From: a beta proteobacterium AAP51
Lineage (GTDB): Bacteria; Pseudomonadota; Gammaproteobacteria; Burkholderiales; Burkholderiaceae_C
Length of the DNA stretch: 64,000 nt
Assembly: GCA_001295905.1 (NCBI GenBank)
Contig: LJHT01000036.1
Span: 1 to 64,000, forward strand
Direction: 5' to 3'
In this document: in pieces, positions 25,680 to 36,855 of the stretch
How positions within the stretch are numbered: position 1 is the stretch's first letter
Layout of the letters: each line of letters opens with the position of its first letter
Translations under genes and position numbers: made by a program
The notes under the pieces: generated by a model
Seen by the model: only the letters and a program-made list of their open reading frames with translations
What the model was told of the DNA's origin: nothing
Database searches by the model: none

Positions 25680-25733
25680 ATGCAGCGGCCTGGCAAAGCC
25701 AGTTCCGCGCATGCGGCTTGACCGGTGCGATGC

Positions 25734-25755
25734 GAGCCCCGCCATGGCGGGGCTC
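25734..25755. terminator. Perfect 22-bp palindrome between infB and rbfA
   Basis: GAGCCCCGCCA (25734-25744) is followed directly by its reverse complement TGGCGGGGCTC (25745-25755), then TTCGCTTG. A very stable GC hairpin with only a weak T tail. It may be a leaky terminator, a pause or an RNA-processing site that lowers rbfA relative to infB, or part of the repeat region just upstream. It ends 18 bp before the rbfA ATG. Confidence 0.45.
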
Positions 25756-25773
25756 TTCGCTTGAAAGGCGCTT

Positions 25774-26139
25774 ATGAAGCACAAGAAGTCCGTTCCGAAC
25801 AGAAGCTATCGCGTCGCCGACCAGATCCAGCGCGACGTGGCCGAGCTCATCCGTGATCTGAAGGATCCGCGGCTGGGCATGGTCACGATCAACAGCGTGG
25901 AAGTCACGCCCGACTACGCGCACGCGCAGGTCTACTTCTCGGTGCTGGTGGGCACGCCCGAAGACAGCGCCGCCGCCTTGAACGAAGCAGCCGGTTATCT
26001 CCGCAACGGGCTCTTCAAGCGCCTGGCCATCCACACCGTGCCGACGCTGCACTTCCACTTCGACAAGACCACCGAGCGCGCCGCTGACCTCTCAGCCTTG
26101 ATCGCCAAGGCCAACAGCGTGCGCGCCAAAGAAGACTGA
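25774..26139 (+). CDS. rbfA: 30S ribosome-binding factor RbfA
   Basis: 121 aa, small KH-fold factor for 16S rRNA maturation and cold adaptation. Recognised by [20 protein letters not shown] (with S/N variation), [20 protein letters not shown] and [10 protein letters not shown], with [21 protein letters not shown] near the end. The start ATG (25774) follows AAAGGCG. It sits in its usual place after infB and 3 bp before truB. Confidence 0.96.
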   Translation: MKHKKSVPNRSYRVADQIQRDVAELIRDLKDPRLGMVTINSVEVTPDYAHAQVYFSVLVGTPEDSAAALNEAAGYLRNGLFKRLAIHTVPTLHFHFDKTTERAADLSALIAKANSVRAKED

Positions 26140-26142
26140 ACC

Positions 26143-27092
26143 ATGAACGCTCCGGCGCCGCGTGTGCGCACCCCCCGCAAGCCGCTGCACGGCGTCTTGT
26201 TGCTCGACAAGCCCTTGGGATGGACGAGTAACGACGCCTTGCAGAAGGCCAAGGGCATGCTGCGCGCGGAGAAGGGGGGTCACACCGGCACGCTGGACCC
26301 GCTGGCCACCGGGCTGCTGCCGTTGTGCTTCGGCGCGGCCACCAAGTTCAGCCAAGTCAGCCTGGACGCCGACAAGCGCTACACCGCCACGCTGCGCCTG
26401 GGCCAGCGCACCACCACCGGCGACCGTGAAGGCGAGGTCATCGCCGAAGGCCCGCTGCCCACCGAGCGCGCCGCCATCGAAGCTGCCTGCCGCCGCTTCA
26501 CGGGCGAGATCCTGCAGACGCCACCCATGCACTCGGCGTTGAAGCACGAAGGCAAGGCGTTGTACGAATACGCGCGGGCCGGCGTGGAGATCGAGCGCCC
26601 GCCGCGTGCCGTCACGATTCACAGCATCGACATCCTCGAATGGCATGCTGAGTGCTTGGTTCTCGACGTGAGCTGCAGCAAGGGCACCTACATCCGCACG
26701 CTGGCCGAAGACATCGGCCAGGCTCTGGGCTGCGGCGCCCACCTCAGTGCCTTGCGGCGCACCGGCAGCGGCCCGCTGCGTGTGGAAGACGCCCTCACGC
26801 TGGAAGCGCTGCAGGCCCTGGGCGAACGGGAACGTGAAGCCCGGCTGCGGCCGCCTGACAGCCTGCTGGCCACCTGGCCGGCGGTGCACCTGCCCGACGA
26901 CGAAGCGGGCCGTTTCCTGAACGGGCTGCGCCGGCGCGTGGGCCTGGCCGACACGCCGGCCGTGCGTGTCTACCGGCGCCCGCCGGAACCCCCCGACGCC
27001 CCGGTGGCCTTTCTAGGCACCGCCCACATCACCGCAGGCGAGCTCATCGCCGACCGCCTGCTGAGCCCCATCGAAGTCCAGGAAACACCGTC

Positions 27093-27096
<4 letters not shown>
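26143..27096 (+). CDS. truB: tRNA pseudouridine-55 synthase TruB
   Basis: Converts U55 of the tRNA T loop to pseudouridine. 317 aa. N-terminus [40 protein letters not shown] with the catalytic Asp, [25 protein letters not shown] and [15 protein letters not shown]. The C-terminal part (from about residue 250) is the PUA-like domain. Starts 3 bp after rbfA and overlaps typA by 4 bp. Confidence 0.97.
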
Positions 27097-28925
<1,829 letters not shown>

Positions 28926-28974
28926 GCGCTGCCTTGGCCGGCAGCATGAGCCACCCCTCACGGTGGCGGGTGGC

Positions 28975-29880
28975 ATGACCCACCGCCAGGCGGTGGCCGT
29001 GATGGTGCTGGCCACGCTGATGTGGAGCATCGCGGGTGTGGTCTCGCGCTTCCTGGAATCGGCCAGCGGCTTCGAGGTCACGTTCTGGCGCAGCGCCTTC
29101 AACGCGCTGACGCTGGTGCTGCTGCTGGGCTGGATGAAGGGCCCGGGCCCGCTGTGGGCCACGCTGCGCAGCGGCGGCCGCGCGCTGTGGCTCAGCGGCG
29201 CCTGCTGGGGCGTGATGTACACGGCCTTCATGATGGCGCTGACGCTCACCAGCGTGGCCAACGTGCTGGTGACGATGGCCCTCGGCCCCCTGTTCACCGC
29301 GCTGCTGTCGCGCGCCGTGCTGCGCCACCGGTTGCCCCGCCGCACCTGGGCCGCCATTGCACTGGCCGGGGCCGGCATCGCCTGGATGTACGGCCATGAA
29401 GTGACCGGCGGCGACCCGCGCGCCTGGCTGGGCACGCTGGTGGCGCTGGCCGTGCCGGTGGCGGCGGCCGTGAACTGGACGCTGCTGCAGCACCTGAAGG
29501 CGCGTGCGGCCAGCGCCCACGCCACCGAAGCCGCCCCCGACATGCTGAGCGCCGTGCTCGTGGGCGCGCTGCTGTCGGCCGCCGTCACGCTGCCGCTGGC
29601 CTGGCCGCTGGTGGCATCGCCCCACGACCTGGGCCTGCTGGCGCTGCTGGGCAGCGTGCAGCTGGCCATACCCTGCCTGATGGCGGTGGCCGTGGCGCGG
29701 GTGCTTTCGGGCCCCGAGATCTCCTTGCTGGGCCTGCTGGAGGTGATCTTCGGCGTGCTGTGGGCCTGGCTGGGCGCCAACGAGGCGCCCACGGCCGCCG
29801 TGCTGGGTGGCGGGCTGCTGGTGCTGGCTGCGCTGGTGGGCAACGAGCTGCTGGGCCTGCGCGCACGCCGCACCGCCTGA
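28975..29880 (+). CDS. EamA/DMT-family transporter
   Basis: About 301 aa with ten predicted membrane segments in two EamA halves (AVMVLATLMWSIAGVVSRFL; later LLGLLEVIFGVLWAWLGANE). Drug/metabolite transporter superfamily; the substrate cannot be inferred. ATG at 28975 (MTHRQAVAVM) is taken as start; an in-frame GTG at 28963 is the alternative. It follows typA by about 50 bp in the same direction but has no functional link I can see. Confidence 0.88.
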   Translation: MTHRQAVAVMVLATLMWSIAGVVSRFLESASGFEVTFWRSAFNALTLVLLLGWMKGPGPLWATLRSGGRALWLSGACWGVMYTAFMMALTLTSVANVLVTMALGPLFTALLSRAVLRHRLPRRTWAAIALAGAGIAWMYGHEVTGGDPRAWLGTLVALAVPVAAAVNWTLLQHLKARAASAHATEAAPDMLSAVLVGALLSAAVTLPLAWPLVASPHDLGLLALLGSVQLAIPCLMAVAVARVLSGPEISLLGLLEVIFGVLWAWLGANEAPTAAVLGGGLLVLAALVGNELLGLRARRTA

Positions 29881-30261
29881 ACGGCCCGGGAGGTGCGGCC
29901 CTGGGTCCCGCAACACCCCGGCCACGCCCCAGCAAGACCTCGGCGCACCCCGCCGCACCCCCTGCCTACCCCCGAGCCTGCGGGGGGCCACCCTGTCAAG
30001 GTTTGCAGTGGCCGGCGCGGCCGCCAGCCCCTATGGTTGCACTCAGACCGCCAGACAGGCGGCGTTGCTCAGGGTCGCACGGTGCCATGCAGGTGCCGGC
30101 CAACGGTGAAGGGCTGTTCGCGCAAGCGGGCAGCCCTTTTTCCTGGGCGCCACCGGCGTGGCTCTGGAGAGCGGCGTGTTCGGGCTAGCCCTCAGCCCCG
30201 CGCGCCGGCCGCAGGCCTAGCATGGCCCCGGCCGCGCCTTGCGGCCCAGCACGGCGAGCGC
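29881..30261. other. Gene-free spacer before the wax ester synthase gene
   Basis: 381 bp. The first ~120 bp are plain GC-rich sequence. The rest has a small hairpin CCGCC-AGACA-GGCGG (30048-30062) and the terminator at 30109-30141. I could not match it to a known riboswitch, tRNA or small RNA. A small RNA ending at the terminator is possible but not shown. Confidence 0.4.
30109..30141 (+). terminator. Intrinsic terminator
   Basis: AAGGGCTG (30109-30116) pairs with CAGCCCTT (30131-30138), 14-nt loop, and the T run continues to 30141. It points in the plus direction, so it would end transcription from the EamA gene or from a small RNA within 29881-30108. It lies about 120 bp before the next start. 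Confidence 0.7.
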
Positions 30262-31959
30262 ATGCAACAACTCTCAGGCCTGGACGCCACCTTTCTCTTC
30301 CTGGAAACGCCCGAGATGCCCATGCACGTGGGCGCCTTGCACCTCTTCGAGCTGCCGGCCGGCCACAAGGGCAAGTTCATCACGGCGCTGCGCAAGCACA
30401 TCGAGAGCCGCCTGCCCATCACGCCCGTGCTGCGGCGCCGCCTGTGGTGGATGCCGCTGAACCTGGCCAACCCGGCCTGGGTGGATGCCGAGCCCGACCT
30501 CAAGCAGCACATCGTCGAGGTGAAGCTGCCCAAGGTGAACGGCCAGGCCCCAGGCCTGCCCGAGCTGGAAGCGGCGGTGTCAAGGCTGCACCCCGTGCTG
30601 CTCGACCGCACGAAGCCGCTGTGGAAGTTCCATGTCTTCGAGGGCCTGGCGCCTTCGCCCAGCGGCCTGCGCCGCGTGGCGCTGTACACCCAGCTGCACC
30701 ACGCCGCCGTGGACGGCCAGGCCGCCGTGGCCCTGGCCAACGCCATCCTCGACGTGACGCCCGAGCCGCGCGCCATCGAGGTGCGGCCCTCGCGCCGCAC
30801 GCGCACCTTCAAGCTGGAGATGACCGAGATGCTGCGCGGCGTCATCGGCAACCAGGCGCAGAAGGTGGCCGAGATCGTGCGCAGCCTGCCGGCCACCGTG
30901 GGCACCCTGAAGAACGCGGCCACCAAGGCGGTGTCGGCTTCTTCGCTGCTGACGGGCCAGGCCGGCCCCGGCAACCTGACGCTGGCGCCGCGCACGCCGC
31001 TGAACGTGTCGGTCACGGCCGGCCGGGCCTTCGCCACCGTCACGCTGCCCCTGCACGAGCTGAAGGCCATCGGCCGCGCCTTCGACGCCACCGTCAACGA
31101 CATGGTGCTGATGCTGTGCAGCACCGCGCTGCGCCGCCACTACGCCCGCCAGCGCACGCTGCCGCGCAAGAGCCTGGTGGCCGCGGTACCCATCTCGCTG
31201 CGCGCGCCTGGCGACACCAGCGCCGACAACCAGGCCAGCATGAGCCTCATCAGCCTGGGCACCCACATCGCCGACACGAAGAAGCGCCTGGCCCATGTGA
31301 AGGCCGCCACCTCGGCGATGAAAAGCACCATGGGCAGCCTGAAGAGCATCCTGCCCACCGACTTTCCCTCGCTGGGCGTGCCCTGGCTGCTGGAAGCCGC
31401 CACCGCGCTGTACGGCCGCGCCCGCGTGGCCGACCGCCTGCCGCAGGTGGCCAACCTCGTCATCAGCAACGTGCCCGGGCCGCCGGTGCCGCTGTACATG
31501 GCCGGCGCGCGCATGCTCACCAACTACCCGGCCTCCATCGTCGTGCATGGCCTGGCGCTGAACATCACGGTGCAGAGCTACGACCAGAGCCTCGATTTCG
31601 GCCTCATGGCCGACGCCGCCGCGCTGCCCGAGGTGCGCGCGCTGGCCGATGCGCTGCACATCGCCTTCGACGACCTGCGCGCGCTGCCGCGCCCGGGCGA
31701 ACACGACCCCGATGCGCCGCCGCCCGAGGGCCTGGTCAGCCAGGCCGGCCGGCGCCTGGTGGGCGGCATGGCCGGGGCTGTCAGCACCACTTTGGGCAGC
31801 ACGCTGGGCAAGGCCACGCGCAGCATGATCGGCAGCGCCACGCGCAGCGTGGCCGGCAAGGTGGTGGACGCCGCTGTCTCGCAGGTGACAAGCCGCCCCC
31901 GGGCAAGCGCTAGGCCGGCCCCGGCGCCGAGCGCGAAAAAACCGGGCCGCGCCGGCTAG
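30262..31959 (+). CDS. Wax ester synthase / diacylglycerol O-acyltransferase (WS/DGAT)
   Basis: Makes wax esters or triacylglycerol from acyl-CoA and an alcohol or diacylglycerol; membrane-associated. 565 aa. N-terminus MQQLSGLDATFLFLETPEMP with MHVGALHLFEL, the catalytic HHAAVDG (residues 146-152), NDMVLMLCSTALRRHY and the C-terminal VISNVPGPPVPLYMAGA. The C-terminal ~90 residues are extra Ala/Gly-rich sequence. The frame is open upstream of the ATG at 30262, but the family N-terminus starts here. Next come two alpha/beta hydrolase genes, so a storage-lipid synthesis and turnover group is plausible. Confidence 0.93.
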   Translation: MQQLSGLDATFLFLETPEMPMHVGALHLFELPAGHKGKFITALRKHIESRLPITPVLRRRLWWMPLNLANPAWVDAEPDLKQHIVEVKLPKVNGQAPGLPELEAAVSRLHPVLLDRTKPLWKFHVFEGLAPSPSGLRRVALYTQLHHAAVDGQAAVALANAILDVTPEPRAIEVRPSRRTRTFKLEMTEMLRGVIGNQAQKVAEIVRSLPATVGTLKNAATKAVSASSLLTGQAGPGNLTLAPRTPLNVSVTAGRAFATVTLPLHELKAIGRAFDATVNDMVLMLCSTALRRHYARQRTLPRKSLVAAVPISLRAPGDTSADNQASMSLISLGTHIADTKKRLAHVKAATSAMKSTMGSLKSILPTDFPSLGVPWLLEAATALYGRARVADRLPQVANLVISNVPGPPVPLYMAGARMLTNYPASIVVHGLALNITVQSYDQSLDFGLMADAAALPEVRALADALHIAFDDLRALPRPGEHDPDAPPPEGLVSQAGRRLVGGMAGAVSTTLGSTLGKATRSMIGSATRSVAGKVVDAAVSQVTSRPRASARPAPAPSAKKPGRAG

Positions 31960-31968
31960 CATGCCGGC

Positions 31969-32814
31969 ATGAGCGTTCCGATGCGCCGGCGCAAGCCGGC
32001 CCCCACGCCGTTCGCACCGCTGGAAGCGCGCGAACTGGTCGAAGCCCCCGGCCCCTGGCGCTTGATGCTGGAAGCGCGCGCGCCCTGGGAATACGCCGCG
32101 ATGGTGGCCGCCGCCCCCTGGCTGAACCGCCTGCCCACGGGCGATGGCCACCCCGTCATCGTCTACCCCGGCCTGGGCGCCGCCGACTTCACCACGCTGC
32201 CGCTGCGCAGTTTCCTGCGCCAGCGCGGGTACACGCCCTATGCCTGGAAGCAGGGCTTCAACTTCGGCCCCAAGCACGGTGTGCTGGAAGGCTGCCGCGA
32301 ACAGCTGCAGCAAGTGGCCAGCCGCCACCGCGAACCGGCCAGCCTGGTGGGCTGGAGCCTGGGCGGCGTCTACGCGCGCGAACTGGCCAAGGAGCAGCCC
32401 GCCCACGTGCGCTGCGTCATCACGCTGGGCACGCCTTTCAACGGCCACCCGCGGGCCACCAACGCCTGGCGCTTCTACGAACTGGTCAGCGGTCAGAGCA
32501 CGCACGACCCGGCGCTCATCGAACAGATACGCGGCCTGCCGCCTTGCCCCACCACCTCCATCTACAGCAAGACCGACGGCGTGGTGGCCTGGCAGTGCAG
32601 CCTGAACCCGGCGCACGCACGGGCCGAGAACATCGAGGTGCATGCCAGCCACCTGGGCATGGGCATGAACCCGCTGGCGCTCTTTGCCATTGCCGACCGC
32701 CTGCGCCAGAGCCCGCAGGCCTGGCAGCCTTTCGATGCCAAGGGCGCGCGGCGCTGGTTCTACAAGGTGACGCACCACTCGCCCGTGCAGGCCCAGGCCC
32801 AGGCCGAGCGCTGA
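31969..32814 (+). CDS. Alpha/beta hydrolase, lipase/esterase-like
   Basis: 281 aa. Nucleophile elbow GWSLGG (SLVGWSLGGVYARELAKEQP), oxyanion region VIVYPGLGAADFTTLPL, and a late His in VHASHLGMGMNPLA as the likely catalytic histidine. No signal peptide. It starts 9 bp after the WS/DGAT stop and ends 10 bp before another hydrolase, so a role in lipid turnover is inferred; the substrate is unknown. Confidence 0.82.
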   Translation: MSVPMRRRKPAPTPFAPLEARELVEAPGPWRLMLEARAPWEYAAMVAAAPWLNRLPTGDGHPVIVYPGLGAADFTTLPLRSFLRQRGYTPYAWKQGFNFGPKHGVLEGCREQLQQVASRHREPASLVGWSLGGVYARELAKEQPAHVRCVITLGTPFNGHPRATNAWRFYELVSGQSTHDPALIEQIRGLPPCPTTSIYSKTDGVVAWQCSLNPAHARAENIEVHASHLGMGMNPLALFAIADRLRQSPQAWQPFDAKGARRWFYKVTHHSPVQAQAQAER

Positions 32815-32824
32815 AGACGGCGGC

Positions 32825-33703
32825 ATGCGCATCGTCGCCAACGGCATCGGCATCGAAGTCGACGACCAAGGCCTGCCCGGCGGCGAGCCGCTGCTGCTCA
32901 TCATGGGCCTGGGCATGCAGCTCGTGGCCTGGCCTGAAGAGCTGGTGCAGCTGCTGGTGAGCCGCGGCTTTCGCGTCATCCGCATGGACAACCGCGACAT
33001 CGGCCTCAGCCAGCACTTCGACGAACTCGGCAAGCCCAACCTCGCGGCCGGCGCCTTGCGCCACACGCTGCACCTGCCGGTGACGGCGCCCTACACCCTG
33101 GCCGACATGGCGCAAGACGCCGTGGGCGTGCTCGAGGCGCTGGGCCTGGCCAGCGCCCATGTGTGCGGTGCCAGCATGGGCGGCATGATCGCCCAGCACC
33201 TGGCCGCGCGGCACCCGCAGCGCGTGAAGAGCCTGACGCTGGTGATGAGCACCAGCGGCGCGCGCCATCTGCCGCAGCCCGGTTGGCGCGTGCGCAGCGC
33301 CTTGCTGGCACGCCCGGCCAGCAGCGAAGCCGAGGCCGTGGTGCGCCACTTCGAGAACCTGCTGAAGGTGATCGGCAGCCCCGCCTACCCGCCCGACCCC
33401 GAACGCCTGCGCCAGCGCCTGCGGGCCACGGTGCAGCGTTCCTGGCACCCCCAGGGCACGGCGCGGCAGCTGATGGCCGTGCTGGCCGATGGCGACCGCA
33501 GCGCGCTGCTGCCGCGCATCCAGGCGCCCACGCGGGTGATCCATGGTGAGGCCGACCCGCTGGTGCCCGTGCAGGCGGGCCGCGAGCTGGCGCAGCACAT
33601 CGCCGGCGCGCAGCTCGACCTGGTGCCCGGCATGGGCCACGACCTGCCGCTGCAACTGCTGCCGCGTCTGGCCGAAGGCATCGCCCTCAACGCGGCACGT
33701 TGA
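32825..33703 (+). CDS. Alpha/beta hydrolase
   Basis: 292 aa. Classic fold: LLLIMGLGMQLVAWPEELVQ, MDNRDIGLSQHFDE, the nucleophile in VCGASMGGMIAQHLAARHPQ, the acid in VIHGEADPLVPV and the His in GMGHDLP. Similar proteins are often annotated as esterases or aclacinomycin methylesterase-like. It starts 10 bp after the preceding hydrolase and is co-transcribed with it and probably with the WS/DGAT gene. Its substrate cannot be told. Confidence 0.85.
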   Translation: MRIVANGIGIEVDDQGLPGGEPLLLIMGLGMQLVAWPEELVQLLVSRGFRVIRMDNRDIGLSQHFDELGKPNLAAGALRHTLHLPVTAPYTLADMAQDAVGVLEALGLASAHVCGASMGGMIAQHLAARHPQRVKSLTLVMSTSGARHLPQPGWRVRSALLARPASSEAEAVVRHFENLLKVIGSPAYPPDPERLRQRLRATVQRSWHPQGTARQLMAVLADGDRSALLPRIQAPTRVIHGEADPLVPVQAGRELAQHIAGAQLDLVPGMGHDLPLQLLPRLAEGIALNAAR

Positions 33704-33737
33704 GCCCAGCCGGCTGCCGGCCCAGCCCGTGCTGCGT

Positions 33738-34502
33738 TCAGAAGTGCCCCAACACGCCCAGCTGGCGTGCGCGCCTTTCGGTCCAGGCGTAGACCAGCCC
33801 GCCCAGCACGGCCCAGACCAGCCCGTTCAGCGCGATCAGCAGCCACACCAGCGGCTCGGGCTGCGCCCCGGCCGCCGTGGCGCGCGCGGTGGCCGCGCCC
33901 AGCGCATAGGGCAGCAGGCTCAGCGCATTCACCGGGTAGGCCGGCAGGGCCACGAGGCCGATGACCACCGGGAACATTGCCGTCAGCAGCAGTTCGGCCT
34001 TCTTGGCCAGCAGCATCACACCCGCCAGCGCATAACCCAGGCCCACCAGGGCCGGCGCGGCCAGCAGGCAGGCGGCGATGGTGGCGAACCAGTCGCCCTG
34101 CAGGCGCCCGCCGGTGAGCGCGTGCGCCAGGCCCAGCGCCACCAGCAGCGTGACCAGGGCGCCCAGCAGCGTGAGCACGGCACGCAGCGCCAGCAGCGCC
34201 CACAGCGGCAGCGGTGCGATGCACAGCTGTTCCAGCGTGCGTTGTTCGGTCTCTTGCTGCACGTCCTGGCTGGCGCTGCCGCAGGCCGAAAGCGCAAACA
34301 GCCAGACCGCGAAGCCGACGATCAGGCCATCGGCCTCGCCCGAAGCCAGCGAACGCCCGCCCACGGACAGCACGGCGAACAGCAGCCCGCAGAACATGGC
34401 CACCACGAAGCCCAGCGCCAGCAGCGTTTCGAACCAGTAGCGCCGCTTCAGCGCCCAGGTGCGCCGCAGCTCGTTCAGCAGATGGCGCGGCCAGCGCTTC
34501 AT
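33738..34502 (-). CDS. ABC-2 type transporter permease
   Basis: 254 aa, six membrane segments (for example TLLALGFVVAMFCGLLFAVL, LLLTAMFPVVIGLVALPAYP, LVWLLIALNGLVWAVLGGLV). It overlaps the ABC ATPase gene by 4 bp. Together they form a two-gene exporter. The substrate is not evident; the next gene upstream on this strand is a TIGR03790 lipoprotein, also overlapping by 4 bp. Confidence 0.85.
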   Translation of the reverse strand: MKRWPRHLLNELRRTWALKRRYWFETLLALGFVVAMFCGLLFAVLSVGGRSLASGEADGLIVGFAVWLFALSACGSASQDVQQETEQRTLEQLCIAPLPLWALLALRAVLTLLGALVTLLVALGLAHALTGGRLQGDWFATIAACLLAAPALVGLGYALAGVMLLAKKAELLLTAMFPVVIGLVALPAYPVNALSLLPYALGAATARATAAGAQPEPLVWLLIALNGLVWAVLGGLVYAWTERRARQLGVLGHF

Positions 34503-35470
34503 GGGTGGCCTCCCACCAGGCTGATGTACTTGTCGCGCAGCGCCACGCGCCGCAGCTGCAGGCCGCGCTGGGCCGGCAGCACCGGCTGCAGCGCGGCCAG
34601 CACGGCGCAGGCCTGCGCATGGTCACGCAGGGGCAGCTGCCAGTGGCCGGGCGGGCTGTCGGGCTGGGGCTGCCAAGACGCCAGGGGCGTCATCAGCGCT
34701 TCCGGCAGGGCAGGGGGCTCGTGGGTGTGCAGGGCCGGGTCGGCTTCCAGCAGCAGCAGGTATTCATGGTCCAGCCGCAGGAATTCGGCCTGACTGCCAT
34801 CGAAGACCTTGTGGCCGGCGCGCAGGCAGACGATGCGCTGGCTGAGTTTTTCGATGAAGGCCAGGTCGTGCGAACCCAGCAGCAGCGCCGTGCCTTGCGC
34901 GGCGGTGTGGCGCACCAGCGCCTGCAGGCGCTCGACACCGAAGAGGTCCAGCCCCAGCGTGGGTTCGTCCAGCAGCGCCAGCGCCGGGCGGTGCACCAGC
35001 GTGCCCAGCAACGAGGCGCGCAGCTTGTGGCCCGTGGACAGCTGGCGCAGCGGGGCGTGCACGTCGGCAATGTCCAGCAGCGTGGCCAGGGCGTCGAAAT
35101 GCGCGCGGTCGAAGGCGGCTTCGCGCAGGGCGCAGAAGTAGCGCGCGTTCTCCAGTGTCGACAAACGTTCGTAGCAGGCCCCACGGCCTTCCAGCAGCAC
35201 GCCGAATTCGCGCAGGTGCGGCGCATGGTGCCCCAACGGCACGGGCCGGCCGCGCCAGTGCAGTTGCCCCCCGTCGGCGCCACACAGGCCGGTGAGCAGC
35301 TTCACCGCCGTGGTCTTGCCCGAACCGTTGGGGCCCAGCAGACCCAGGATGTCGCCGGCTTGTATCTGCAAGGAAAAGCCTTGCAGCGCCTGCACCGTGG
35401 TGCCGGCGCGGCGGTAGGTCTTGGCTGCATCGTCCAGCTGCAGCAGCACGGGCCCTCTGCCTACGCTCAT
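34499..35470 (-). CDS. ABC transporter ATP-binding protein
   Basis: 323 aa from the ATG at 35470 (MSVGRGPVLLQLDDAAKTY). Walker A GLLGPNGSGKTTAVKLL, signature LSTGHKLRASLLG (the usual LSGGQ is changed to LSTGH, a common variant), Walker B LALLDEPTLGLD, and the switch His in LGSHDLAF. The extended C-terminus (from about residue 220) is seen in exporter ATPases. Partner of the permease that follows. The upstream open frame overlaps the TIGR03790 gene and is not used. Confidence 0.9.
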   Translation of the reverse strand: MSVGRGPVLLQLDDAAKTYRRAGTTVQALQGFSLQIQAGDILGLLGPNGSGKTTAVKLLTGLCGADGGQLHWRGRPVPLGHHAPHLREFGVLLEGRGACYERLSTLENARYFCALREAAFDRAHFDALATLLDIADVHAPLRQLSTGHKLRASLLGTLVHRPALALLDEPTLGLDLFGVERLQALVRHTAAQGTALLLGSHDLAFIEKLSQRIVCLRAGHKVFDGSQAEFLRLDHEYLLLLEADPALHTHEPPALPEALMTPLASWQPQPDSPPGHWQLPLRDHAQACAVLAALQPVLPAQRGLQLRRVALRDKYISLVGGHP

Positions 35471-36597
35471 GGCGCCCACGGCCGCGCCAGCGGCTCGCCC
35501 ACGAACAGGCCCTGGCCGGGCCATTGCACCGATTTCCAGTAGGCCTCGATCAGCGTGTCGCCCTGCCGGTAGCGCGCCACCATCACGCTGGCCCGCGGAA
35601 ACTTCTGCTCGAAGGCACAGGGTTCTTCCACGGTGCCGTAGCTGGCCGTGGCCCCGGCACGCAGCCATTCGGTGATGGGCATCTGGCCGTTGCCGCCGGG
35701 CAGCACGCCGCCGAAGCTGGTGAGGTGGTCGGCCGCCGCGCCCGGCAGCCAGGTGTTGCTGGCGGCCTGCTGCACGCGCGGCAGGCCCGTGAAGTAGAAA
35801 AGCACATCGCTGCGGCCGCTGATCTCGTTGCTGCCCGTGCCGTTGCGGTTGTCCACCAGATTGACCTGCAGGCCGGGCTGCACCGTGCCGGCCAGCGTGC
35901 CGAAGTCGGCTTCGCGGGTGTTGCGGTCGGGGTCGCTGGTGCGCACCAGCCAGGCCTGGGCGGGCCGGCTGGCGTTGCGCTGGCGGCCGTCGGCTGCCAC
36001 GCCGCGGCTGATCAGCGCTTCAGCTTCTGCCAGCGTCGCCGCGCCCAGCATCATCGACGGGCGGATGCCGAAATCGGAGAAAGGCCGCGCGCTGCTGCTG
36101 TTGTAGTAGGGCGTGGTGGCCGTGGCCACGCAGCCGCCGCAGTAGCGGTCGTTGTAGCCCAGCGCCAGTGCGCTGGTGAGGCCCATGGCGCAGCGGCCCT
36201 GCACGCGCGACGGCTGGCTCCAGGTGACCAGCGTGGCCTGCACGGAGGCGGGCAGGCGCGCGTCGATGGCGGCCTTCAGCGTGTTGAAGCTTTCGCTGTC
36301 GATCACGTCGCTGCCGGCGGGCACGCGCACGCGGACGAGGTTGGCCTCGGGAATGCCGCGCGCGCGCTGGTAGGCCAGCGCGATGGCCTCGCTGGTGGCG
36401 TCGCCTTCGGCCACCAGCACGGCCAGGTCGGCGGGGCGCAGCGCGGTCGGCGCGGCGGGTTCCGCCGGGGCGCTGGGGCCACCCCCACCGCCGCCCCCAC
36501 CGCAGCCACTGGCCAGCAGGAGCAGGGGCGCCAGCAACGCGGCGAGGCGGAGAGCCCGGGCGCAGGCGTGGGAGCCGGGAAGGGCGTTCAGGCGCAT
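35467..36597 (-). CDS. TIGR03790-family lipoprotein
   Basis: 376 aa from the ATG at 36597. Signal sequence with lipobox (LLAPLLLLASGC) followed by a run of eight glycines. The body matches the TIGR03790 family as I know it: LAVLVAEGDATSEAIALAYQ, RGIPEANLVRVRVP, YNDRYC, PYYNSSSARPFSDFGIRPSM and VLPGGNGQMPITEWLRAGAT. Function is unknown. The gene ends with a 4-bp overlap with the ABC ATPase, so the lipoprotein may work with that exporter. It is divergent from the HAD-like gene across a 258-bp spacer where I see no clear operator. Confidence 0.82.
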   Translation of the reverse strand: MRLNALPGSHACARALRLAALLAPLLLLASGCGGGGGGGGPSAPAEPAAPTALRPADLAVLVAEGDATSEAIALAYQRARGIPEANLVRVRVPAGSDVIDSESFNTLKAAIDARLPASVQATLVTWSQPSRVQGRCAMGLTSALALGYNDRYCGGCVATATTPYYNSSSARPFSDFGIRPSMMLGAATLAEAEALISRGVAADGRQRNASRPAQAWLVRTSDPDRNTREADFGTLAGTVQPGLQVNLVDNRNGTGSNEISGRSDVLFYFTGLPRVQQAASNTWLPGAAADHLTSFGGVLPGGNGQMPITEWLRAGATASYGTVEEPCAFEQKFPRASVMVARYRQGDTLIEAYWKSVQWPGQGLFVGEPLARPWAP

Positions 36598-36855
36598 CGT
36601 GCCCCGCACTGTAAGCGCCTGGCCCACCTCTGCCCCAAACGCAGCCGCCGCGGGCTCTGCGCATACTGCCGATGCCGTATCTGTCCTCGTGGCGCCTGGC
36701 ACACAGTCACTTACGATCTCCTGGCGCCATGCCTTTGCCCAGCCCCCACTGTCCCCCGAGCCGGCCCGCAGGCCCTTGTACGTGGTGCAGGGCATGAGCG
36801 CGCCAAGCCGCTCCCAAGCGCTCATCCCGAAGCACGCAGTGCGCAGGGTAGTCCA

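Noticed and set aside
30001..30108. Cobalamin, glycine or FMN riboswitch in the WS/DGAT leader
   Set aside because: None of the hallmark boxes could be matched; only a hairpin and terminator are visible.
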